Positions 1-9,200 of a stretch of 48,176 bases of DNA are shown in pieces. Under the pieces are notes generated by a model. The model ran no database searches. It was given only the letters and a program-made list of their open reading frames with translations, and was not told where the DNA came from. This DNA is from an uncultured Bacteroidales bacterium (GTDB taxonomy: Bacteria; Bacteroidota; Bacteroidia; Bacteroidales; WCHB1-69): NCBI GenBank assembly GCA_905233585.1, contig CAJOFD010000014.1:1-48176 (forward strand), in the 5' to 3' direction. The position numbers and the translations under genes were made by a program. The stretch's first letter is position 1. Each line of letters opens with the position of its first letter.

Positions 1-608
1 GGGTCAGGGCTTAAGAAATGTGCCAAAACAGGGTCGTACATTCTGCCGTTAAAATTGATAAGGTTAAATCTATCCAAATGTTGTTGTCCGGTAAAACCTT
101 TGTCAATAAGGTGTTTAGCGGTGTCGTTGTAGTGCCAGTTTGCAGACATTCTCCGCTTGCCAAATGGAGTATAGCTCATAGCATCTACCACATCTCCATC
201 TGTATTTGTTATCTTTTCTATACTCCCGTTGTGATTGGTGTACAAATAGTACAACTTATTGCTATCATTTTGTATATATACTGCTATCGGCTCATTGCCG
301 ACATAAATATAATTATATTGTGTGTTGGTGGTGAGGTTATACTCATACTCTTTGCCACAATAGACTTTTTCTTCCATCAATAGGTTATCTTGATAAAGTT
401 TTGTTTTGGAACGCTGTTTATTTGCATAATAATCAATAGTATAACGTTTTCCCGCCTCATTTATTGTGTGGGTCTTGTTAAAAATGTTGTAAGTAATGTC
501 ACATTGGTCTGCAGATATAACACTGTCGTTAATAGGCTGCACAGAGCCAATGACATGGGCTTTGCCGGAGGCATAGTCAAAACTGCCTACGGCGGAGTTG
601 GCGGTCAT
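1..608 (-). repeat. RHS-core repeat, copy A (truncated by window edge)
   Basis: This is the first of three homologous copies of the RHS core in the same orientation. It matches copy C (3898-4593) from the codon for Met at 608 to the FLSPDP segment at position 1. It keeps the full NHNGSIEKI segment that copy B has lost. Small differences (GKEYEY for GREYEK, DKGFTG for DRGFTG) show that it is not a very recent duplicate. Confidence 0.85.
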
Positions 609-617
609 GATTGGCAT
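1..617 (-). CDS. Orphan RHS-core cassette, partial (runs off left edge)
   Basis: The minus strand is open from an ATG at 617-615 to position 1 without a stop, giving about 205 visible residues. They align almost residue for residue with the RHS core of the full-length protein at 9240-3229: a YD-repeat stretch, then YTPFGKRRMS, GFTGQQHL, NFNGRMYDP and FLSPDP, where the window ends. There is no signal peptide, SpvB or FG-GAP region, so this is a detached 3' end of an RHS gene that probably carries another toxin tip beyond the edge. It begins right after the stop of the preceding cassette (TAA at 622-620, ATG at 617), which suggests translational coupling or remnant array structure. An internal ATG at 608 lies exactly where strong homology to the full gene begins. 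It may be a silent donor cassette or an expressed tip; the sequence does not decide. Confidence 0.75.
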   Translation of the reverse strand, partial: MPIMTANSAVGSFDYASGKAHVIGSVQPINDSVISADQCDITYNIFNKTHTINEAGKRYTIDYYANKQRSKTKLYQDNLLMEEKVYCGKEYEYNLTTNTQYNYIYVGNEPIAVYIQNDSNKLYYLYTNHNGSIEKITNTDGDVVDAMSYTPFGKRRMSANWHYNDTAKHLIDKGFTGQQHLDRFNLINFNGRMYDPVLAHFLSPD

Positions 618-619
618 TA

Positions 620-2734
620 TTATTTATCCCATATGTGTTTTTGGTGTATTGACAAAGAATCTTTTGCATTATATAATAAATAAAATTTTTCACCATTTAA
701 ATTCTCAATTTTTATAAAATAATTTGGATTTCCTGATTTTAAAATACAATTAGGTAATTTTTTATTTCTTTGAGGAATATTAAAGTTAATGTATATATTC
801 TCAAAATAAGGAAATCTTGATATTTCTTCTCTATAAACAATATGTTTTCCTTTTTTTAATAAAATTAAATAAGTTTCTTTTGACCAAAAATCTCCTTGTT
901 GATAAGGAATACCTATAATATTTTCTATTTGTTTTTTTGAGGAATTTGAAAACAAATATAAAGTATCATAATCATTTCCTAATGATTCCTGTAAATTAAT
1001 AGTTGTCCATTTTATAGAATCATAAGAAATAACCGATTCTTGTTTTTTTATACTTTTGATGATTTTTTTAGTAAAAGAACTATTTTTATTTTTCCCCCAG
1101 TAATTTTTTTTTGAGGATGATATTTTTTCCCAATTACCTATATGCTCTAGTATTTCTTTTTCAAATTTTGCTTTAATAGCATTGTTAGCCTTTTTAGATA
1201 AATGTAAATTTATGTCTTGGTGGGTAATATCTGTTGATATGTATCCCGGTGATTCAATTATGCGTACCAACCCGATTGCTGTATTTTTATGGTTTGAAAT
1301 TGTATCATTTTCAGCGACACATAAAATTGTTAATTGAATATCAGAAAAATAAAAGTAATATAATTTATAATTATTATGGATTTTATCCATAGATGAAAAG
1401 AAATTATCATCATTTCTTACTATTACATCATATTGTGGATATTTAGATTTAAAAAGATTGATATTATTATCCAATTCAGTAAAAGATGTTTCTACATTAT
1501 ACCATTCTGCCATGGGATAAGAACCACTCGCAAAAAATGTACAACTATAATTTAATAATAGCAGAACAAGTATTGTGGAACATAGTATTTTGAAAGAAAA
1601 ACCGATTTTATTGTTTATTTTTTTAAGTGCATGAATGGTCATTTTGTAACTTGTTATTATTCCAAAGCCAATGGCTGTTGCCGTAGATCTCATTTTATCT
1701 AAAAAAGGAGTAGTTGGATTATTTGCATTCATGATATTATAAATTGTTAAAAATGCATCTGCTTTCCAAACGTCAGTACATAATAAAGCACCATTGAATC
1801 CCTTTACGTTTGCATTATCATACATTAAATCATGAATTATAGAACCATATTCGCTCCTATTACGCGGTAAATATTCATAAGTAGTATTCCCATTATAATC
1901 TGTAGGATTATTGGGACCAGTATAACTAGTTCCGAATAAATTCTTATGTAAAGTTTTGGCATTTACACTTTCATCTGTTGTACCTGCAAATATGGTATAA
2001 TTATATTCTGAAATAATATTTCTATCATTATTTAAAAGATTTCCATTTATATCCAATATCAAACCATCTCTATTATTTATATGGTCGTTATATATGATAT
2101 ATTTTCCTTCTATAATTGAACCATCAGGTAAATGTTTTATACCTGAGTTTTTTCCATAAAGAGCATCTATATCTTCTTGAGATTTTATATCTCTATCGTA
2201 ATAAATTTCTTTTTTCCCATTAATGATTCGTTCAACCCAATCTATCAGCAATCCTGTTGGATCAACATATTGCAACGGAGAAAACAAGCAATAGGAATAT
2301 CTATTGTGGTTTAGTGGGTTTTCAGGAGATTGGATATAAGGGTCTGGGCTTAAGAAGTGTGCTAAAACAGGGTCGTACATTCTGCCATTAAAGTTAATAA
2401 GGGCAAAATTATCCAAATGCTGTTGTCCTGTAAAACCACGGTCTATGAGGTGTTTGGCGGTGTCGTTGTAGTGCCAGTTTGCAGACATTCTCCGCTTGCC
2501 AAAAGGAGTATAGCTCATAGCATCTACCACATCTCCCTTTGTATTTGTTATCTTTTTGTGATTGGTGTACAAATAGTACAACTTATTGCTATCATTTTGT
2601 ATATATACCGCTATCGGGTCATCGCCCACATAAATATAATTGTATTGTGTGTTGGTCGTGAGGTTATACTCATACTCTTTGCCACAATATATTTTCTTTT
2701 CCTGCTCTGTGTTGTTAACACTGTAGGTGGTCAT
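620..2734 (-). CDS. Orphan RHS-core cassette with PLA2-like tip fused to a lipoprotein-like domain
   Basis: This 704-residue protein has three parts. Residues about 13-161 are an RHS core (YTPFGKRR, GFTGQQHL, NFNGRMYDP, ending in YVDPTG) nearly identical to the core of the full RHS protein, but with no upstream delivery region and no signal peptide. Residues about 162-385 are a tip resembling bacterial phospholipase A2-like toxins: a YTGPNNP loop (271-277) that could bind calcium, and an HDLMYD motif (His301-Asp302) matching the catalytic HD of that superfamily. Residues 365-704 look like a separate lipoprotein: Met365, a hydrophobic stretch and a lipobox-like NYSC with Cys398, then about 300 unrecognised residues. 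The last part may be the cognate immunity protein, now in frame with the toxin. The tip and tail are visibly richer in A/T than the core. Membrane phospholipid as target is inferred from the motif only. Confidence 0.75.
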   Translation of the reverse strand: MTTYSVNNTEQEKKIYCGKEYEYNLTTNTQYNYIYVGDDPIAVYIQNDSNKLYYLYTNHKKITNTKGDVVDAMSYTPFGKRRMSANWHYNDTAKHLIDRGFTGQQHLDNFALINFNGRMYDPVLAHFLSPDPYIQSPENPLNHNRYSYCLFSPLQYVDPTGLLIDWVERIINGKKEIYYDRDIKSQEDIDALYGKNSGIKHLPDGSIIEGKYIIYNDHINNRDGLILDINGNLLNNDRNIISEYNYTIFAGTTDESVNAKTLHKNLFGTSYTGPNNPTDYNGNTTYEYLPRNRSEYGSIIHDLMYDNANVKGFNGALLCTDVWKADAFLTIYNIMNANNPTTPFLDKMRSTATAIGFGIITSYKMTIHALKKINNKIGFSFKILCSTILVLLLLNYSCTFFASGSYPMAEWYNVETSFTELDNNINLFKSKYPQYDVIVRNDDNFFSSMDKIHNNYKLYYFYFSDIQLTILCVAENDTISNHKNTAIGLVRIIESPGYISTDITHQDINLHLSKKANNAIKAKFEKEILEHIGNWEKISSSKKNYWGKNKNSSFTKKIIKSIKKQESVISYDSIKWTTINLQESLGNDYDTLYLFSNSSKKQIENIIGIPYQQGDFWSKETYLILLKKGKHIVYREEISRFPYFENIYINFNIPQRNKKLPNCILKSGNPNYFIKIENLNGEKFYLLYNAKDSLSIHQKHIWDK
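2252..2699 (-). repeat. RHS-core repeat, copy B
   Basis: This second copy of the RHS core matches copy C from the KIYCG segment to YVDP(S/T)G. Relative to copies A and C it lacks 12 bases, so NHNGSIEKI reads NHKKI, without a frame change. Long stretches are otherwise nearly identical at DNA level, enough for homologous recombination between the copies. Confidence 0.85.
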
Positions 2735-2762
2735 AGCCCGCTGTTTTCTGTATTTGTATTTA

Positions 2763-3254
2763 TTATCTTTGTGATAAAAAATCTGTCAGTAAAGATTTAT
2801 CTATCTGTTTTTGTGCAACCATGATATGAAATTCTGACATGTCAAAAGGACCAAATGTTGAATCTGCAATATCTTTTATATCCATTTTTTTGCTATTGGA
2901 AAAATGGATTATCCAATATCTTTCTCGCATACAAGTATCTACTGAAACTATTGTTTTTGCGAGGAGCCATTCTTTATTATTTGAGAAAATATCCACATAT
3001 TCATTTTCTCTGTTGAGAGCATTTATTTGGAATTGTGCATTACTAGGAATAACAGGAATGCCCGAAACTCTTTTCCAAGGCATAACTTCATCGTTATAAA
3101 TAATAATTTTTTCATATGGAGTTCCACAATCCCATAATAACACATTTTCTGATATTGGATATATACCAAAAAAATGGTTGCAACTGACAATGCACATAGA
3201 TATAATACATAAAAAATAGATGTTTATTTTATTTATTAACTTTCCCTTTACCAT
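2763..3254 (-). CDS. Lipoprotein, candidate RHS immunity protein
   Basis: I do not recognise the family. With the start at 3254 the protein has 163 residues, beginning with a basic n-region, a hydrophobic stretch and a lipobox-like CIVSC, so Cys25 would be lipidated and the rest would face the periplasm or outer membrane. A second in-frame ATG at 3275 would add seven residues; I prefer 3254 because it gives a compact signal peptide. The gene overlaps the end of the large RHS gene by 26 bases in another frame and lies directly behind its variable toxin tip, the usual place of an immunity gene in polymorphic toxin systems. That position is the only ground for the functional guess. Twenty-eight bases separate its stop from the next orphan cassette. 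Confidence 0.65.
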   Translation of the reverse strand: MVKGKLINKINIYFLCIISMCIVSCNHFFGIYPISENVLLWDCGTPYEKIIIYNDEVMPWKRVSGIPVIPSNAQFQINALNRENEYVDIFSNNKEWLLAKTIVSVDTCMRERYWIIHFSNSKKMDIKDIADSTFGPFDMSEFHIMVAQKQIDKSLLTDFLSQR

Positions 3255-6200
3255 AATAAAAAGTTTTAAAACCATGAGTATCGTTTAAATTGTTTAATTT
3301 TCGTTCCATTTGGATTAAAGCATTTCTAACCACACCACCACCAGTATTCCAATCATAATCAGTTGCATTATCATTTACTACGCGAACATCTCCTAATTGA
3401 TTTAATAGAATAAGATTTACTCTTCCTAAAGCATATACCGTATTTTGAATTCTTTCATTAAAAAAAAGACCATTGATAAAATTTTTGTGTGTTAGTGTTT
3501 GAATTGGGGAACTTTTGCCAACTCCATTTATAAAATTAGAAATACTGATATTTCCAAAATCCAAAAGAGCGGCATCAATATATAATGTATTTTCTGGTGT
3601 TGGATTTTTTAGGGCATAAGGGTGTGCTTTTGCCCAAGCGATTCCTTCTTCTCTTGTTACGACTCCATCCCAATCGGGTCTATTGGGAAAAGTTGAAGTT
3701 TGTGCATCAATTTTATTCATAAGTTCAAACATAATATCAGGTAGGTCGCTTCTTCTAATTCCTTTTTTCAAAGCCTCTTCGTGAGACATGTTTTGAACAA
3801 AATCCCATTTATTCATAATAATTGCTTCTCCTTGTATTCCTCTATCGTCAGTTCCAAGAAAGTTGCCTTGCCAATCAAAAATAGGGTTATACATCTCCCC
3901 GCTCGGGTCCACATACTGTAGCGGAGAAAACAAACAATAGGAATATCTATTGTGGTTTAGCGGGTTTTCAGGAGATTGGATATAAGGGTCAGGGGAGAGG
4001 AAGTGAGCTAAAACAGGGTCATACATTCTGCCGTTAAAATTGATAAGGGCAAAGTTATCCAAATGTTGTTGCCCAGTAAAACCTCTGTCTATAAGGTGTT
4101 TAGCCGTATCGTTGTAGTGCCAGTTTGCAGACATTCTCCGCTTGCCAAATGGAGTATAGCTCATAGCATCTACCACATCTCCCTTTGTATTTGTTATCTT
4201 TTCTATACTCCCGTTGTGATTGGTATATAGGTAGTAAAGCCTATTGCTATCATTTTGTATATATACCGCTATGGGTTCATTGCCTACATAGATATAATTG
4301 TAGTGGGTGTTGGTCGTGAGATTCTTCTCATACTCCCTGCCACAATATATTTTCTCTTCCATCAATAGGTTATCTTGATAAAGTTTTGTTTTGGAACGCT
4401 GTTTATTTGCATAATAATCAATAGTATAACGTAAGTTTTCTTCTGTTATTGTGTTTGTCTTGTCAAATAGATTGTAGGTGATAGCACAGATGTTTTCGCT
4501 TATTACGGTATCATTTACAGGTATAATTGAACTAATAGCATGGGCTTTGTTGTTGGCGTAATAAAAATCTCCAACAGAAGAATTCCTTGTCATTCTCGTA
4601 TGCTCATACTGAAAATTCATCAGCGTATCTTCCTCTAATTCTTCCATGTACATTGTTCCCCAAGGGGATTCTATAGGGCGAAAAAACAAATGGCTTCTAC
4701 GATTACTTGTCAGACGGTCAAAAATATCATAAGAAAAATACTCTTTGTCTTGTGTCCCTATAATTTCTAATGGAACGGTAAAAAAATATTGCGGTGAAAC
4801 ATTTTTTATCTCTATCAATCGACCTACATTATCGTAACTATAATAATGGTGCATTATGGAACTATCTGACAAATCAAAACTTGTTTGCAAGGGTATAGGC
4901 ATATCCCCTTCATCTTCTACAATGATAGTATTAGTGCCTATATCAGGCGGTATTCCCAAGCCTATTATAATTCCGGGGTCTTCAATGACTACGCCTCCAT
5001 CATCAATAAAAATGCTTTCTATCCCTTGCCCAGCCATTTTTGAGGTAGTTTGCCCAGTTTTATTATATGCTAATTTTACTCCTTGCTTTTGCCCTAATTG
5101 ATAAAAAACAGGTCTTTGCAATGCTCTATTCCAATCAAGGACATTATAGATACTTGTATCTCCGATTTTTATTTCTTTTATTTGGGAAAATTGGGTATAT
5201 GTATACGATAGCGTTAAGCCACTTGGGTAACTCATTGTAGCAAGTTGCCCTATCTGATTATATGTATAATGATAACGAAAACTATCGTTTTCTACAACAT
5301 AAATCTTTTCTTTCAATCTGCCCAAACTATCATGTTTATAAAAAATAGTTGTATTGCCGTAAGTTTCCTCACTTAAAACACCTTTTATTCCATTGGCATC
5401 GTATGTATAATAAATATCTTTACTATTTGTATCATTTTCAATATTAATATGTGTAACTCGACCCAAACTATCATATTGATAATTAGACATATTTCCGTTT
5501 GCGTCAGTATAAGTTTCTATTTCATCAAAACAATTGTATGAAGTAAATGTAGCCCCTGCATCAGTATCAAATGTAGTAATTTGTCTATTTCTCACATCGG
5601 TTTTTAGGGTATCATAAAAACCCACAGAATTTTCTATAATTGTGTTTATCATTGCTTTCCCGTTCTGCTGTGCTGATAAATAAGAAAAATTCAGGGTGTT
5701 TTCATTATTGTCTTGGCTATTTCCTATACTACTTTCATGTATATGCCCAATCCCATCTGTTTTTTTTGAAAAATAGGTATTTCTCAAGGAATCATAAACT
5801 GTGGTAATCAAAAACATAGAATCTTGTATTTGATAACTATAGTGCAAATGAGTATAAGGACTTTTTTCTCTTTCCAATAAATCCATGGCATTATACGTGA
5901 AAAAAGTCCATTGTTTAGAGGTGTCTTCTGCCGTATATGGCGTAGATTGTGCTATCAGTCGTCCTTGGGGGTCATATTCCTTTTGTATAAACCTATCATA
6001 TTTTTTGGTCAAAATTTCATTCCCTACGGCATCAAAATATGAGGTTGAATAAATTGCTCCATTTTTACGGCTCCAGATACAATATTTTATATCAGGATTG
6101 CTTATCCCCCACATACTGCCTAAAACATAGGCATATTGTTCCGACGAACCATCCGGATAAATTACCGATTTAGTTCGCCCAAAACCATCGTATGTATATG

Positions 6201-9200
6201 TAGTTGTATTGTTATTAATATCGGTGTATGTCAAAGGGTTCCCAAACTTCGGCTCAAATGTCCATCTTTCAACTTGATTATAGGCTTTTCTCAAGGTTGT
6301 AATAAATCTATATAAAGTGTCATAGTCATAATATTCGGCTCTATATGCCTCATTACCAAAACTTTCACTTGTGGTCACTCCATAAATAGGATGATAGGTG
6401 CGATATGTTTTAAAAACATTACCTCCTTGATACTGCTGTTTTTCACACAAATCTCCATTTGTATAAATATACATAGTGGTATCTTTTAGCCAAAGGGCAG
6501 AATTTCCTATTTGCCGGGAATGTATTTCTTGCAGCACTTTGGTTAATTGCCGTCCATCGGATAATGAAACTTGACCATAATCATATTTATATTGTTCTGC
6601 CCATTGCCCTTTCATAGAAGTAGTTGTCTCTATTAATCTTCCATTGGTATAATCTATTTTGTTACAAATATTTTTCATTAGCCCGTTATCTATTAATACC
6701 ATAGAATCCTGAAGCATTTTACACAAGCCATTAGGTAATGGCTGTATATGGCAAAAATAATTATAATTACTTATTTCATTATTATTAAAAATAACATCCC
6801 CGAATAGAACTTCTTTTTTATAAGAAGACAACAACAAACGATGATACATGTCATTGTATTGATAAATAGTTTCTTCTCTATAATTTAGTACATTATCTTC
6901 ACATGTTGTTTTTCCAAACCCCAAAAATGCTCCTCTACTATGGTCATAAAGAGGATATTGATAAGTATAATGCTTGTTAAACAATATCGTTTCAGCAGAG
7001 TTGGCTTGTTTTTTAGAAAACGATGTTGCCAAAATAAGATTGGTTCTTATCCCACAATAGATAGTATTTAAATTGGTTTTTATCTTTGTTCTTACACGTT
7101 TTGCCTTATACTCAATAGTATACAGATTCGACAAGCAGTCAGTTATTTTGGTCAGAAAACAACGCTGATATGCCCCCCGTGTTATACCCTTGAGTTTCCC
7201 GTCATTGCACACCCATGTTATATCAACAATCCCGTCTCTATCCCCATCTGAAAACATTAAAGGCACATGCGGCAATTTGTTGGATAACAATGAACTATTT
7301 ATATGATATTGTTCTGTATATAGATAATTTTGAGTTATATTTCCTATAGAAAAGCCCAAAGTAAGATAAATCTGAATAGAAGAACTTCCATTATTGCTTT
7401 CATAGATATATACAATATCATCTTTTCCATCTCCATTTATATCTATCAATTGAAAAAGAACATTATTGGGAGATGGTAAATTTTGGGGGATCTCAGCAAC
7501 GGGAAAACTTGTTGTTGAGAATCCATTTCCTGTACCCAAATAAACGCCCCAGACAGTGTCTATATAAAAATATGGCGTATCATTATACCGTTGACAACGT
7601 GTAAACAAATCTGTAATGCCATCTCCATTTACATCTCCAAAATACAAATGGGCTCTCGTTGTTGTATCAAAAGACAATTTCGATATATTACTCTGATGTA
7701 AATTAAAATTAATGTTAATAGAAGTACTATTTTTATAAATACGGCCCCCATTTTGTGGATGTATTATCAATAACTCCATTTGTCCATCTCCATCTATATC
7801 TATAGCCTCTAATTTTTCCTTTTCTCCTACAGAAATGCGTGCATAACTACTATTGCTCTGTGGATTACAAAAATTGGGATAAACATATACCATTCCATTT
7901 TGTACATAAATATAATCCAAAGCAGGATTGTCATCAAAATTGCCAAACAAGACTTGTTCTGGATTCGTATTCTCTGGCAACAAATATGATACCCAACTAT
8001 TTCCTTCATATCGGCACCAATATGCCATGCCCTTGTCATATTTATAGTTGCTCTGTGTGCTAATAGCCACATTTATCAATACTTCGTCTGTATTGCTCAC
8101 ATCGGCATCACACGATATGGCATTGAAGGTTATGTTTGTATAATATCCCCCATAAGGGTGTGTCCATGGTCCGATTGTTAAGCCATGATTATCATTGGTG
8201 TCATGTAATAGTATCCTGTTGTTAGCAACCCATATTCTCAATATACTATTGGTATCATTATTGAAAAAACAACCACTTAGTACACGCTGGACAGAAGAAC
8301 TTTGTGCCGAATGTATCCCTTGCCAATTGTAATATGAATTTGAAACGGTTACATATTGAAAAAACAATGGGGGATAATAGTTGTTGTCTGCACCAAATTC
8401 CTGAACTTGTACAAGACGAGGATAAAAACTGCCAAAACTACTATATTGTAAAATATATGTCTTGACAATTTCGCCTTTATGCTTGATAAGAACAGATTTT
8501 AATATAGTCTGCTGCACCACTCTTAAGCCCCCAACATATTGTATCTGTGCAATATTCGGTATAGTATCGTATTGAAATATAATACTATTGTAGGGTTTTA
8601 GATTTACATAATGATTCCCTGTATAAGAGATAGAATCTATTAAAATGTTGTTTCCTAAGGATTTGTAATGATATAAAATGTAATTTCCATTCTTGTCCGC
8701 AACACTATCTATATACCAATGATACCTAAAACTTGCTTCCGAAGAAGAATATTTTGCCACACTGCCATCATCACTTGTTGCTAAAAAATATTGCGGATAA
8801 TTTGCTCCCAAATTGTGGCTTTCTACCCTAATATATGTTTCTTCCTCTGTTCCATAAACACAACCCTCTGAACCATATTTCTTATTATTCAAAACAATAA
8901 GTCGCTGCCCATCTAATGCAAACCTGTCAGAGGTATCCATTGTTACCGCAGATATTTTATTGTCAAAATACAAATTTTTACCCACGCGGCCTATAACTGA
9001 CAGCCCTGAAATATCCCACCCATATCCTGCCAAGCCAATACCACTTTGGCTATTATATGACAATGTGAGTTGTGGTGTCATATTAGCAGTTCCATCGGGA
9101 AATAGTAGGGGAATATCGCATTGCAAACCACCATGGTCATTTGTATAAATATCAAACTTTGTACTGCCCACAACTTGAGCCTGAACACCATAACAGCCCA

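Noticed and set aside
18..683. Plus-strand open frames of about 100 codons over the left cassette
   Set aside because: They are the complement of the RHS-core copy A, which has clear homology on the minus strand. The plus-strand products are hydrophobic, cysteine-rich and unlike any family.
1..4593. CRISPR or tandem non-coding repeat array
   Set aside because: The repeats are 450-700 bases long, coding, and separated by different ORFs. They are RHS-core duplicates, not short repeats with spacers.
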